Assembly (NCBI GenBank): GCA_009767595.1
Contig: VSDK01002217.1
Coordinates: 66,685-130,684, forward strand
Length of the DNA: 64,000 nucleotides
Reading direction: 5' to 3'
From: Symbiodinium kawagutii
Lineage: Eukaryota; Sar; Dinophyceae; Suessiales; Symbiodiniaceae
Part shown: piece by piece, positions 1-26,864 of the stretch
Layout: every line of letters starts with the position of its first letter
Numbering within the stretch: the stretch's first letter is position 1
Notes under the pieces: generated by a model
Told to the model about the DNA's origin: nothing
The model's input: only the letters and a program-made list of their open reading frames with translations
Database searches by the model: none
Position numbers and translations under genes: made by a program

Positions 1-91
1 AACCACTTTCATGGGGTTTTAATGGGGTTTTAATGATTAATAATAGGGATTCATAAGGGGTAATCACCAACAACAACGGTTCAACAACTAC

Positions 92-216
92 TATGGCTAT
101 GGATCAATATCAAACAACCGACTAATGGGGGGTTCTAACCAACCAAGCATAGGGAAAACAGCCTGGTGAATGATAGGGGAACCAGGGGGACTAAGGGTGA
201 ACTGACCCACAGCTAT
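92..216. mobile_element. Family B MITE-like element
   Basis: Opens TATGGCTATGGATCAATATC and closes GTGAACTGACCCACAGCTAT; contains AAGCATAGGGAAAACA and GGGGAACCAGGGGGACTAAG. Extra TGGCTATGGGTCA ends follow at 219-235, 240-253 and 297-310. Confidence 0.7.
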
Positions 217-1200
217 GTGGCTATGGGTCATTACTAGCTGGCTATGGGTCAGCGAAAATATAGATGAACCCTGATAGATGACGGTTCACCAACATGGCTA
301 TGGGTCAATATCAACCATCCCAAGAATGGGTACGTTGATATCCTAACAAAGACATTTTTGGCATGTTAACCTGAAGTACCAGGTTTTGACTCACACCCAT
401 GTGAGCTAAAGAGAACCACAACCGCTGGTTGACGTAGGTCAATTGGTCGGTCGGTGGATGGGTCGCTTTGTTTGTTAGTTGGTTGCCTGGTTAATTGGTT
501 TGTAATTCAAGCGGCATTTGCTCCTTTGTTTTTCCGGACCCGTTGTGACAAAGCGTGGGTAAGCCGTTCGATGATGAAGTCGTTGTCGTGCTGGGAGACG
601 AGTGTTGTTGAGACGTCTTGAGCACTGTGACTCTAAAGCATCATCAGTCATTTGTCACTAGTATTCGACCAGTTGACCGTCATTATCGCCACTATCAACT
701 ACTAGTGGGAGATCCATATTGCTAACACCCCCCCTCAGGTTAGCCACAAACAGCTTGTGATTTACCATCAACCGCAGGGAGTTTATCAATATGGTGGTTT
801 CTCGGGCCACAGGGGACCCCCCAGATCATCCCATATGAGGTAGTATGTAATAAACCAATCAAATAGCAAGCATTTATAGTAGTAAGCCAACCATTTTTCT
901 GGGCTTCCTTAAGGTTTCTTATAGAAATAAATCAACCTTTTCCTGGGTAACACCCCCCTCCGAAACCTTGGTTTGGTAAGGAATCTATGCATCAACCATC
1001 ATTAGTCAGGATCAATCATCGCCAGTGATCAGTTCCTAGTTATCATTCATGAGCCCCAACTATCATTATATCCATTATCACAGCGACTATTGAACCATCA
1101 TTAACAACCAGTTAACCATCATTAATCAACTGTCACCATCATCAACCAGCAGCTGTCTTGCTGTGCCAGACCGCTATCTACGTCACGTCACAATACCCAG

Positions 1201-15718
<14,518 letters not shown>

Positions 15719-16430
15719 GGGGTGAACTTTTGATTCTCGCCACTCCCACTGCGAGAGACGCGGAGTCATTTCGAAAATCGTTTTGGGTAGCTCGAATTGG
15801 GCCACCGCATATCATGTAATTGATGTGCCATGGTGGCTGTGATTCTGTGAGAGAACCTGGTGCTTTGAAATATAGGATTTTGCAACCACTGTCAAGTCGA
15901 CAAGCTGCCATGGCTTGACAGTGGTGAGAGGCACCAGGTCCTCATATTTAACGTCATGCTTTAAGACCTTATACTTATATCCTCTTGTCACATGTCGTGT
16001 GGGAACAGACTCGGTGTGAAATGGCGTTGCGGCGTGCGCCTGTGACAATGACGTGTCGAGACTACAGGTCCTTGACGGGTTGCATCCATCCCAGGTGGTT
16101 CAACCTGAAGGTCATAGGGCTGGATGCGCATCCCTACTGGTTACAAGCATGATTGTAGATGGCTATGGGTCAATCTTAATCAACTAGCGGAATGATTACC
16201 AACAATCATAGGGAAAAACATTGATAATGATGGGGGAATCAGGGGTACAGGGTTTTGACCCATAGCCAGATGACAATAGGGCTTAGTTGAGCTTCCTTCT
16301 AGGGGCGTAACCATGGTTATATCCCAGGTATAACCCCAGCTGCACGCGCAATCATGGGATCAGGTCTGGTTACCAGGCTGGGGAAACCCATGGGTCAACA
16401 CACGAGAAATCCTCCGGGCTTCCAGTTGGC
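15719..16430. other. 3' flank of sulfatase gene and intergenic stretch
   Basis: About 700 bases after the sulfatase stop with no exon I can support. It contains a family B element at 16158-16270. Dinoflagellates have no conserved AATAAA signal and none was used here. Confidence 0.4.
16158..16270. mobile_element. Family B element, complete
   Basis: Opens ATGGCTATGGGTCAATCTTA and closes GGGTTTTGACCCATAGCCA, about 113 bases. Confidence 0.85.
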
Positions 16431-16556
16431 ATGCCACGATTTTGGGTACACCCCATGAAGGCCATGGCGCAGAAGCTGGATACCAAGCTGGATTACGGAT
16501 CACCTGCACATGATCATAGCTCATCATTGCTCCCTGTTCCCCGCTCTCCGCATTGA
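16431..16556 (+). CDS. Candidate first exon of second gene (MPRFWVHPMKAM..)
   Basis: An ATG at 16431 opens a 41-codon frame beginning MPRFWVHPMKAMAQKLDTKL, with more protein-like composition than the surrounding introns, ending at TGA 16554-16556 unless spliced earlier. It lies on the same strand 0.7 kb after the sulfatase stop, where a next gene would be expected. No homology is recognised. Confidence 0.2.
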   Translation: MPRFWVHPMKAMAQKLDTKLDYGSPAHDHSSSLLPVPRSPH

Positions 16557-16828
16557 TTTTTCGGAGGCCTCAACACTTGAACGAGGCCGAGTTGAATTTG
16601 TGGTCAGCGATGCCGTAGTTGCAACCCGCGCGACATCCATTTGGGGTGGGTTTTGAGTTTTCAGTTTCGGGTCCTTTAAAAAAGAGTGTGGGATGCTGTC
16701 AGTCCCCCTGTTTTGCAGTATGTTTTGCTGATGTTCAACGATTTTTATCTAATTGTTAAAACATTCGTCAACAAACAAATGCTGTTGCTGCAAGGTGTTG
16801 CCGCGGGTGTCACTCCATCACCATAGGC

Positions 16829-16887
16829 CTGGTCTCCGTGAGTACCAGAACCAGAACAGTCCACAGCAGCCCGGCGCTAGCAATGAT
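16829..16887 (+). CDS. Candidate exon (REYQNQNSPQQPGASND)
   Basis: Acceptor ATAG before GCC and a good donor ATG|GTAAGC flank a segment readable as PGLREYQNQNSPQQPGASND. Composition is coding-like, but its reading phase does not fit cleanly with the next candidate at 17337. Confidence 0.3.
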
Positions 16888-17336
16888 GGTAAGCCAGAGC
16901 GAAAACCGCTTCATACCTTGCTAATTCGAATAAACCTTGATGTATTTCGATTTTTTTTCGAATAGCTCAAGATTGCAATATGCCGTCCTGCGGGGTACCT
17001 CAATTGTTCTTAAAGTATCAATAAGCACGCTCCTTAGCCAGTATGAATTCATGAATCGTGAGGAGCCATCATGGAGATCCACCTTCATAATGAACTTCAA
17101 AACCTAATGATGGTTGAAGGATGGTTGATGATGATCAATTAGCTTCAAAACCTATGGGAAAATGATGGTTTCCACTATCAAAACCAATGGAAAATGATGG
17201 CCAATGATGTTGAATAATGGTAAAGTGATGGTTTCTGATGGTCAAGGATGCTCAATGATGATGTTGAATGATGGTCAATGGTGGTCCATGATGGTCAAAG
17301 GTCTGGTGAATCACCGGGCGGCCAATGCTGCACCAG

Positions 17337-17397
17337 CGCACGAGCTGCCGAATGGCGGGGGGCGCCTTTGGACGTCGCTGGGGTGTTGAAAAGCGGG
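17337..17397 (+). CDS. Candidate exon (ARAAEWRGAPLDVAGVLKSG)
   Basis: Acceptor CACCAG before 17337 and donor GGG|GTGACA at 17398. In one frame it reads ARAAEWRGAPLDVAGVLKSG, ending phase 0, compatible with 20199. GC content is far above the flanks. The - strand is also open, so the direction rests on the splice sites. Confidence 0.4.
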
Positions 17398-17605
17398 GTG
17401 ACAGCTCGGTTGATAGGGGCCCCATGGCGAGCTGGGTCAAGCAGTGAACCAACCATGGTTATAGCTAGTTAATGGTTAATGATAGGGATAACAACTAGCA
17501 ACTATAGGGGATATACTAGCTAACCAACTAATGGCTAATGATATAGCTGGTTTAGCTGGTTAATGATAGGGGATGAGAACTAAGAATTATAGGGGATATA
17601 CTAGC

Positions 17606-17730
17606 TATATCTATGGGTCAAGCAGTCAACCAACCAATAATGGAGGATAGCAACCAACAATAACCAGGAAAACAATAGTTCATAGTGGGGGAACCAGGGG
17701 GACTAAGGGTGAACTGACCCACAGCCAGAT
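17606..17730. mobile_element. Family B element
   Basis: TATCTATGGGTCAAGCAGTC ... GTGAACTGACCCACAGCCA. Same GGGGGACTAAGGGTGAACTG subtype as the copy at 92-216. Confidence 0.8.
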
Positions 17731-18474
17731 ACCAACTAGATGGTTAATCAATGCAAGTAATAGGCAGCAGAAATATGTTTTTTCCATGAGGATATAGCTT
17801 GATATAACCACCAGGTTGATAGGAATTCAATGGCAAATACGGTGGTTTATATGGTTAGTAAATGGTTAATCAATAGTAGATGCGGTGGTTTCTCAAAATG
17901 TTGGGGACCTGCAAAATGGATGGTTTACGAGTTTAGGACTGTAAATGGAAACCACCATTATTCATGATATCAAGAGACCTTTGATATGGGGACTTTCGAA
18001 CACTCATGGGGATATTCATAATATGCAACACTCACAGGGACCATATTGACGAACTCTGGGGATGTTCATAATAGCAACACTATGCAGTACCGATGTTTAT
18101 TGGAACATGATGCGCTTGTGATTATGTTGACTTGATTCAAGAGAAATGATGGTCATTTTCAGTCATCATTGATGGCTATCCAACCAACATAGTCCGTAAG
18201 TAATACGTGGGTAGAGAAAGCTTGGAGCATCTCTTCACTTCAGGGAATTGGTCTGATAACTGGTTGATCCGATGTGTTCCAAGATGGTGCAAGGATGACT
18301 GCTCTTAGCTAATGATGCTTATATATGGATAATTAATTCAGAACGTTCCCATGGAGGTTAAACATCGCTACCTTTTGATAAGCCAAGCTGAATAAAGGGG
18401 TGAAGTTTCCATTCAACCAGTTTAGCTTCGAGGGTACTAGAGGCGATGGTCCTATAAACGCTGTAATGGTCGAA

Positions 18475-18589
18475 GTGGTTGTTTCTCAATTTGGGGGACC
18501 CCCAAATTGCCAAATCATCCTTCACATTAGCCATCTATAGCAGTAAACAATCCATTCTCCGGGGTCCACTATTTTGAGAAATCATCATT
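18475..18589. mobile_element. Family A element, inverted core
   Basis: GTGGTTGTTTCTCAATTTGG ... TCCACTATTTTGAGAAATCA; core AGCAGTAAACAATCCATTC. Confidence 0.7.
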
Positions 18590-18737
18590 TCTACTCTTTA
18601 TTAAGCATTATCATCCATCTAAACAAGCAAATTTGGCGAATTTCCCTTTCAACCTAGTGGTTGAAATAGTGTAGCCTCAAGTCATTGCTAGGTTTTCTAA
18701 TCAAGAAACGCCTTAATTTTTAGAACCGCTGCCGGTA

Positions 18738-18762
18738 CTGTTCCACGAGACTCGTGGAACAG
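18738..18762. repeat. Perfect 12-bp hairpin
   Basis: Arms CTGTTCCACGAG and CTCGTGGAACAG separated by a single A. Isolated; not part of families A to D. Confidence 0.8.
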
Positions 18763-18893
18763 CACTATTTTTCATAGGATACATCTGAATAGAACCACTA
18801 GGTTGATAGGGAATTTCAATTTCGACACATATGGTGGTTTATGTGGCTAGCAAGTGGTCAAGAATGGTGAATACGTAGTAGATATGGTGGTTT

Positions 18894-18997
18894 CGCAAAA
18901 TGCGTGGTACCCGGAAGTTGTGGTTTGTTTATTGCTACAAATAGTTAATAAACTGGATGATAACTGGAGGTACCCCTATGACTTGAGAAACCAGCAT
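18894..18997. mobile_element. Family A element
   Basis: TATGGTGGTTTCGCAAAATG ... CCCCTATGACTTGAGAAACC; core GGTTTGTTTATTGCTACAAA. Confidence 0.7.
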
Positions 18998-19945
18998 ATA
19001 ACTTGATGGCTTGAAACTTCAGTATTTTCACAGTGAGTGGAAGGAAATTGAAGAAGCCTCCTCCATCCGATAGTGGAAAAGTATGCTTGGATGTGCATCC
19101 CCACTTCGTAGCTAGCAACTAACCATGGTTGCAAAAGTATAAGCCAGCTTGCAGGGTTTCTAGCCATGGTCGTATCCCATTGATAACCCCACTTGCACAT
19201 CCCACTCGTATACCTGTCAACATAGGACGGAAGCAGGAAGGTTTCATCAACTGGGCATTTGCAACCCCCACTGTGGCTTTCAGCATTTGGATCAACTTCT
19301 GTTTGTCATGTTGCTCTGGACATTCGTGGTCGCTAGTTGCACCAAAGAGACTTAGCAGCTGGAATCTGAAAGTAGACCCTTCATAAACATTCGGTTTTTG
19401 GGCTTTCCACCCATTTGGAATTCTAAAGTCCAAAGATTGTTTACCGACTCTGATGGGTTTTCTCCATGCAAACTGTGTACAGAAACCAATGTCACAGTGA
19501 CAATTCTGAAGGTCACGGTATTCATAGAGCATGTCTTAATCAGAGAAGTTGATGCTTCATCACAGATTAGCCAGGTGGCTCATTGACCGCAGTTCAATGT
19601 TGATAGATACCGACCTTGTGATTTGTCGTGTTGCTTGCCGTGTTGTCTTATCTTTCAGTTATGGTTGGGTTACTACCATCATTGTTGCTATTGTATATCT
19701 CTCTCCTCACTTATCAGTTTTTCAAATTCTTGTTTCATCCCACGATTTCACAGCACGCACGTCCGGAAACGAAACATGTAGCGCTTTGTTTTCGGCTCAG
19801 ACTCCGTTGATTTGTCTCGTTCCCAGCCATTGAAAACAGCGCATTTGTGTGCAGAAATTGTGCTGAGTCTGGTCGTCGCCCTGCAACAACATGGCAGGAA
19901 TGAAGCCAGGCACCCACAGGCAGAATCTGGGAGAAGCCAACACTA

Positions 19946-20060
19946 TGGGGGTTTCTCAAGTCATAGGCAACCCATGGCAACCCCATAAAATGGTTGGTTT
20001 CTTACTTTCAATGCTTAATATTTGATGATTTGGGGGTACCCCTATTTTGAGAAACCAACA
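19946..20060. mobile_element. Family A element
   Basis: TGGGGGTTTCTCAAGTCATA ... GGTACCCCTATTTTGAGAAA; core AAATGGTTGGTTTCTTACTT. Confidence 0.8.
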
Positions 20061-20198
20061 TACTGTATCTGCATTGTGAAAGTTCAACATTTGGTTGTGT
20101 CAACTCATGTGGTTGTAACCCTATCTTATGGTGGAATTTGTGGTGGTGACTCTTCCATCTCGCTCCTGCCATGGATGTCTGCTGCCATGGACTGGCAG

Positions 20199-21430
20199 CT
20201 GAGAGACCGGTTGCAATGCTTGGACAGCGCCTTGGATACAGTGAGGAACTGGTTTATTGCTGGTGAGATTTTTTCTGATGGTGAAGGGTAGACTCATTGA
20301 TGAGGGCTGATGATTTCTGATGGTTGAGTACTTAGTGATGGTGAATGATTAATTGATGATGGTCAATCAATCGGATGATAATAGGATGTTAAGTGATCAG
20401 TAGCGGACTATCAACAGAACTACCACTATTGGTAGCTGTTTACAGGCCTTATTTGTCAGGAATTCACCTGCGGACAAGCTGTCTACAACCCGAAGCATTG
20501 AAGAATGGTGAGCAAAACCCCGGATTTGTTGACAATGATCACCACTTGGGTGTTTCTCAAAATAGGGGTACCCTAAAAATGGTTGGTTTATTGCTATAAA
20601 TGACTATGAATGGATGATTTATGGGTACCCCTATTTTGAGAAACACCCAGTTAAACCTTATGTCTCATGAAGTTCTTCAATCCGTAGCATCCTTGATCCC
20701 ACAGCAACCGCTATCAACTATAGCATATTTGATCACCGTGAATGAGCATGATACCTTCTCAGCTCATTGACTGCATCAATTAATCTATTTCTTCACCACC
20801 ACGAACCATGGTTACTACCAATTATGAAGCAACCATGAACCAATAGTAGGGACCATTCTATCAACCACTACCAACCGGGACCATCATATATTGACGATTC
20901 TTTCCACCATCCTATTCACCGCCCATCATCAATCAACTACTCACCATCCTATGAACCTCGCATATAAAACCAAGAAACCTTTATAATCCTATGACCCCCG
21001 CATATTAAACCATTCTATTCACCATTAATGCTAAATCATGTTGGTTAAACCATCATAATGAACTAGGTGGTTAATCAACGTTTCATATGAAACCATTGGT
21101 TCATTGAAAAGCAGTAATTATCACTAGGATGATTGATTACAAACCATAGTGATATATAGTAATCATGAACCCTGGCAATTGGGTTGGGTTGCTAATGAGC
21201 TCATTATAAACCACTAGTTGTCAACCACTAGTTTCACTATTAATGTGATAGTCTTCACTATTAGGATGGTCAATAGTACACTATAATAATGGTTTCACCA
21301 TCATTATAAAGCACTACCATCCCAGTTCTTCCTTAACGGTCCACCGGAGCGTTGGTTTGCCGCGTCGCCAGGTGAAGTCTCAGCGCTCCTGCAGCCCACG
21401 GGTCACGGCCCTTGGACCAACCCTGCGGCT
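20199..21430 (+). CDS. Unrecognised gene, three phase-compatible exons
   Basis: Exons 20199-20262 (RDRLQCLDSALDTVRNWFIA), 20460-20507 (IHLRTSCLQPEALKN) and 21372-21430 (EVSALLQPTGHGPWTNPAA) have donors GTGAGA, GTGAGC and GTAACG and acceptors ending in AG. Their phases chain exactly (0 to 1, 1 to 1, 1 to 0), which is unlikely by chance. No domain is recognised; the peptide is soluble-looking with no membrane segment. It lies on the same strand as the sulfatase. Confidence 0.5.
20547..20649. mobile_element. Family A element, best-preserved forward copy
   Basis: Near-perfect arms of about 27 bases: TGGGTGTTTCTCAAAATAGG on the left and CCTATTTTGAGAAACACCCA on the right, each with GGGTACCC next to the core. 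Begins 39 bases after the exon ending at 20507. Confidence 0.9.
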
Positions 21431-21489
21431 GTAACGAAGCCGAGGGCTTCAGAGAGGTGCGGAAAACGTGGAGAAATCGTGGTGGATCC

Positions 21490-21860
21490 AGGATGGTTGG
21501 TTAGTAGTGGTTAATGGTGGTTAGTAGTGGTTAGTAGTGGTTAGTAGTGGCCATGGGTCAATATTAACCAACCCAACTAATAGGGGATTTCCACCAACAA
21601 TAAGAGGGAAAACAATGCTTAATGGTGGGGAACCAGGGGTACGGGGTTTTGACCCACTGCCTAGTGGTTAGTAGTGGTTGATGGTGGTGAATAGTGGTTA
21701 ATAGTGGTTAATGGTTAGTTACTAGTTAATCAATGGAACTTACTAGTGGTTAATAGTGGTTAGTGGTTAATGGTTAGTTACTAGTTAATCAATGAAACTT
21801 ACTAGTGGTTAATAGTGGTTAGTGGTTAATAATGGTTGATAATGATTAAGAGTTGTTAAT
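21490..21860. repeat. GGTTAGTAGT/GGTTAATAGT decamer-type repeats
   Basis: Degenerate repeats immediately after the exon ending at 21430, interrupted by a family B element at 21549-21662. A 60-base block containing TTAGTTACTAGTTAATCAAT occurs twice (21711 and 21772 regions). Confidence 0.8.
21549..21662. mobile_element. Family B element, 5' side of intron
   Basis: GGCCATGGGTCAATATTAAC ... ACGGGGTTTTGACCCACTGC; 118 bases after the exon ending at 21430. Confidence 0.85.
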
Positions 21861-23698
21861 AGTTGGTAGTTGAATATACATAGCTTCAATATATTAAGTA
21901 CTACGATCAAACTTACAATTTCAGCGTCAGCTTGAAGTGCTTAATAGTTTAAGAGTAGCTTGAATATTGGTGAATATCATAGTTAATGGTTGATAAGCTT
22001 GTTAAACTGATTGATTTGTTTGCAGCTGTTCATTTCATGTTTTTTCGTTGTGGCCAATGATGTTAAGTTTCATGATCAATGATGATCACTGATGGTCAAT
22101 GACGGATCATGGTATGGCTAAGCTGATGGCTGATGATGTTTAAACTAAGGCTGCTAGTGGTTAGTAGGTGTTAGAAAGGAGGACGAATGGCTGATGATTG
22201 TTGACGATTCATAGTGCTTAAGAAGCTGATTGAATAGTGGAAAAGTGCAGATGGTTGAATTCTGATGAGGGTGCTGGCGAGTATATGATGGTTTGCGGTC
22301 AATATGAGCTGAGCTGATCAGACATGCTAAATGTTATTGATGAGCAATGATCGTTGATGGTGGCAAAAGCAATGTTTAAAGTGAAAAGTGTTTGGTTGAA
22401 TTATTGATAAAACATGTTTCCAAAGGCAAATCCTAGTGCTAGTGGTGGATGATGGGTAAGCCTGGCTGGTGGTTGGTGGTAAACACTTCCCTGTTTGCAC
22501 GCAGTCGACTGCCGGTGTTTGCTGCTCGAGTGATACATGTCTCAATCTTTGGGGGGGTTCCTTTCCTGTAAAACCTGTAGATGGGGGTCCTCTCAGGTTG
22601 CCCTGTCGGCTGGCTCTGTTCTGCTTTCTGTGGCTTCACCCTTGCTTGTACCCTTTATGAATGTATGGCCCAATGTCAAACAGTATCAACGATTAAACAA
22701 AATATTGCACTTCCACCATGGTCAAGCATTTCAGCCGGAGAGGAGACTGTGAACCTTCACTGCTCTTAATCATGAGTAATCATATTGTCAACCATGGTTA
22801 GTGAGTCATTGTCAACCTAGATTTTTTTCCTGTGCATTAGCCAATGTGGCTCTTGGCCGCAGTCCATATTCGTTGTTAGCCTCGATAAACTGCTGTGATG
22901 GTTAAGAATTCCTTTCTCGACCATTCTCAAGGCCTTGTTTGACATTTTGAGTCATTGTAAGTATTGTGCACAATTGCGAACCCTTATCAAACATAGAGAC
23001 TATTCTCCACCTTGCTGACCATGACTGTGGTCAGGAACCATTATCCACATCATTCAACAATGTGAGCCAAATGCAGCAATTGTACAACTTTTTCAAGTCC
23101 TTGTTTTCATCCACACTGGCAACCATTGTCTGACATCAGCATCAAACACCATCACTACATGGTCGCGAAGCATCATGAACACCATCATTGACCATGTGCA
23201 CGATCATCAACCATCGCTACCCATCACTTACACCACCATGAGCCACATTTTTCACACCAACCACCACTGACATTCATCAACAGGCCGTATGAACCATCAT
23301 GACAGCCATGCACCCGTTTGAACAACCATTTGAAGCACCAAGCCCAACGACCAAACAATCACGGTCAATTGAAGCCACGATCAACCGCCAGCCATCTCCA
23401 AGGTCAACTCTCATCAACCATCATCAACCAGATCAAAAACACGCAGCAACCATCATTGGGCGCTCCCGAACTGTCCATGATCAACCATCATTTTGCCCAC
23501 TATGATTGACATGATTGACCATCATTGGAAATTTGTTGATCATCAAACATCATTAAAACAGCTCCTTATCTACCAACTAACCACTAATTAACCATTCCTA
23601 GCCAGTATCAACCACTACTTGACTATCATTATTAACCACTATAAATCTAGTAAGTAACCATGATGAACCATGAGTTAACCAATCGCCACTGGCTGCAG

Positions 23699-23800
23699 GC
23701 GCTGCCCTGGCTGTGTGCGCCCCTTGCGGCCCCTGCGGATCCAGGCGTTAAGCTCGCGGCGTTTTCGCAGCGTGGCCCAGCGTGGCAGGGGCCTGTCCTG
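23699..23800 (+). CDS. Unrecognised gene, exon (ALPWLCAPLAAPADPG..)
   Basis: Acceptor GCTGCAG before 23699 and donor GTGGTT at 23801 bound a 102-base GC-rich exon reading ALPWLCAPLAAPADPGVKLA then AFSQRGPAWQGPVL in phase 0. A second frame is also open (RCPGCVRPLRPLRIQALSS), so the frame depends on the neighbours; phase 0 agrees with the exon ending at 21430. Confidence 0.5.
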
Positions 23801-25913
23801 GTGGTTATCATGGTTAGATGATGGCCGAATGATGGTCATGATCATTATGGTTATTGTGCAGCAAGGTAAACTAATCATAATGGCCATTTGTTATCATGAT
23901 ATTGAACTTCATGGTTATCGTGCTGAATTCGCTTAATGATGTTCAATATCATGGTTCATGATGGTTGATATCATGCTTCAGAATGGTTTCTTGCATGATT
24001 AGTGATGGTTAATATGTTGATATCATAGTGAAAGATGGTTGACTAACACTTAGCAATGTTTTTTACAATGATACTTGAATAATGGCTAATTGATGGCTGA
24101 ATGATGGTTAAACAATGGGTGATGGTGTTAATGATATGGGTCAACGATCGCTAGATGATCAAATGATACAGGATGCTAAAACTGTTTCAATGACTGGCTA
24201 AATGTTGTGAAGTATCCCCAAATATGGCCGAAGAATAGCTACATGTTTTGATGGCAAAGCGATAGATAATACATGGCGCACATACTATGGCTAAATGATG
24301 GCTGTTTCAGAATCGTCAATGATGTTGAATGATGTTTCATGATAATGTTGAGGTGCTACAACGACGTTGGTTCTATGTACAACGATGGCTGTTGGATCTC
24401 CGGTTCCGGTGCTGAGGCTCAGCAAGGTTTCAAGGCTGCTGTCTTTGAAGGATCACATGGTGGTCTATCGGGTACCTCGAAAAAAAGTTGGGATACCAAG
24501 GTTGATGACCACCATGTAATCGTTCAAAAAAAACTAATTGGTAAAACAAATTGGTTTGATGACCCCTATGGTAAAAAAAAATGGGTTGATGACTAGCTTG
24601 GCATACCAAGGTAATTTTGCTACGAAGGTGATTTTGCTACCAAGGTAATTTCTTTGATATCAAGCTCTTTGAAATGATATATTTGCCCTTCAATTTGGGA
24701 GGTTACAATCTATATCCCCAAGAAGCCGGAGAACAGTGTTGACTGTTGATGGATACGAACGCAGATTCTGTCAGATTGTTGATTCTTATCCATCTACATC
24801 ATCCGCCGTTGTATCCGCTATGAAAACCATACCATTTTCCGTTGTACCCGTACCTATACTCACTGATGTATCGATCGTCACCCACTCTTGTATTATTAAC
24901 TAGTGATGATTTCATCAGCTAATGATAATTTCTTTACCTTAATGACAATGGCTCACCAAGCACTATCGAGTGATGCATTCCGTTACAAATCGTGAATGAT
25001 TCGTTCTCATTTGCATATGAAGTCCTTTCTATTCCCATGCTGGCTTCCCCTGTACCATGTCGAGAGACGATAATGTCTGATACCGCGATGAACCAGTGTC
25101 AAAAGCAACATCGTCTAGTTACAAAAAATGACATGACTTCTTTGATGTTGAAGTCCCATTATTTATCGTGATATACTGTACCAACGGTTGTGAAAACTTC
25201 ATGCGCTACCTTACCAATGATCACAACCTTCACATTAATCATTGCAGTAGGGTGTTGAGAATGAGTTCCTTTCATGACAAGAGCTCGCGTTTTCCCTACT
25301 ATGAAGCAGCTTGTTGATCAGCTGTCACACGCTAGATCTCCCATCAGAATCATCGTTCCTTACATGATCAATCAGCTTACTATTGCGTACCCGCCATCGT
25401 TTCTCATGATTAATCATTATGAACCACGATATTCTCCATGGTTGTTTATGTTGACCATTCTTAACCATTGTTTCGTTATGACTGTTAGCTAAAATTGAGC
25501 TATAGATATTGACCAGTAGTCATTAAATTACATGTCACGATCATACTTAGAAACAACCCATTGAATTGATCAATGAAAACTGTGGTAGTTGTTGACCATT
25601 CTAGCTATTCCATCACTAACCATCGAGCTGAACTATTTGGCAATCAACCATAAATGATTGATCATTGCAGTCATTCTTTCTTGTGAACCACAGTTCTAAC
25701 CATATTCATATTAAAACACACTGACTAACCCATAGTGAACCGGCTTCTGATACTAAGCCATTGTTACTAACCATTGTTACCAGTACATTGCCCTACTATG
25801 CATTATTACTAGTGCTAAACCATTGTTACTGACCATAGTCATTACCCATTTGGCAGACTTATTCCCATTAGAACCAGCTTCTGCGTCCTGGGATCAGTTG
25901 CTTCTTCCCGTAG

Positions 25914-25964
25914 GTCCTGGGCCAATGTCTAGCAGCACTGGGCACGCGCGGCTTCAACTGGTCT
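25914..25964 (+). CDS. Unrecognised gene, exon (VLGQCLAALGTRGFNWS)
   Basis: A pyrimidine-rich acceptor (CTTCTTCCCGTAG) precedes VLGQCLAALGTRGFNWS. Ending at 25964 with a GC donor keeps phase 0 for the next exon; ending at 25968 with GTGTGG would shift it. Confidence 0.55.
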
Positions 25965-26033
25965 GCAGGTGTGGGATGGTGACAGTCCAAAGCGCCGGGA
26001 TGAAGCCGTGTGATTGTCAGCATTGGGTTGGTT

Positions 26034-26100
26034 GGTGAAGGATGGTGAAGGATGGTGAAGGATGGTGAAGGATGGTGAATGATGGTGTTGATGGTGTTGA
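26034..26100. repeat. (GGTGAAGGAT)n array
   Basis: About six 10-base units shortly after the exon ending at 25964, at the 5' end of that intron. Confidence 0.9.
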
Positions 26101-26801
26101 TAGGCGTCTAAGCATGAATTATGAAATTGCAAGGTGGTTCATAGTTATAGCTGTTTAGCCATTTATCATGAAACCATGATGAATGATGATAATCCATGGT
26201 TTCCTTGGTGAACCCATCGTTCGTCAGCATGGGGTGAATAACCAGTTCGCCATGGCTGATAAGATCGTTAAAAATCAACAAGGGTTGGTAATTTCTGATT
26301 CATGATGATCAAGTAACCAATGACCTTTAATGATCAATGATCAACAATGGTCAATTATCAACTTTTCCTCATTCACCACAAAAAACACTTACAGAGTTGT
26401 ACCCCCAAGTATAACTTGATTTAGATTCATCATTTAAATGTCCTGATCGTTCTATCTGTCATTTGCCTGGCACTATCAGCTACACAGCTGTGAGCTCTTC
26501 TGGTAGTCAACCACGAGCCCAATTTTTTGTATTATCATTCACAATTTCTCGTCATTAAGTACCATTTGCCAACCATCATCATATGCCTTGTTAATTACTG
26601 ACCTTTATCAATGGTATTGACCCGTTTAAAACCTCTTGCAAAACCACTTGTGAACGATTTTTAGTCACTAAACTCCTTAAACAACTATTATAAAATCCTT
26701 ATAGAACCCAGCTATTGACCATGGTTTACCCGTAGCAAAAACGCTACGAAACCCACGAATCACCAGGCCCTGGGGCATCACCAGGACTGAACCGTTTGCA
26801 G

Positions 26802-26864
26802 CGGCGCGACCTGGCAGAAGTGGTGTGGAGCACCTGCGCCGATGTGGAGGCGGTGTGGCGCCAG
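26802..26864 (+). CDS. Unrecognised gene, exon (RRDLAEVVWSTCADVEAVWR)
   Basis: Acceptor TTTGCAG before 26802 and donor GTGATG at 26865 bound a 63-base exon reading RRDLAEVVWSTCADVEAVWR plus Q, a helix-like segment. It is phase 0 at both ends and is flanked by CA-rich sequence upstream and GATGGTT repeats downstream. Confidence 0.55.

Noticed and set aside
19119..19532. 137-codon - strand frame
   Set aside because: No recognisable motif, opposite strand to the genes, ordinary intron composition and partly open on both strands.
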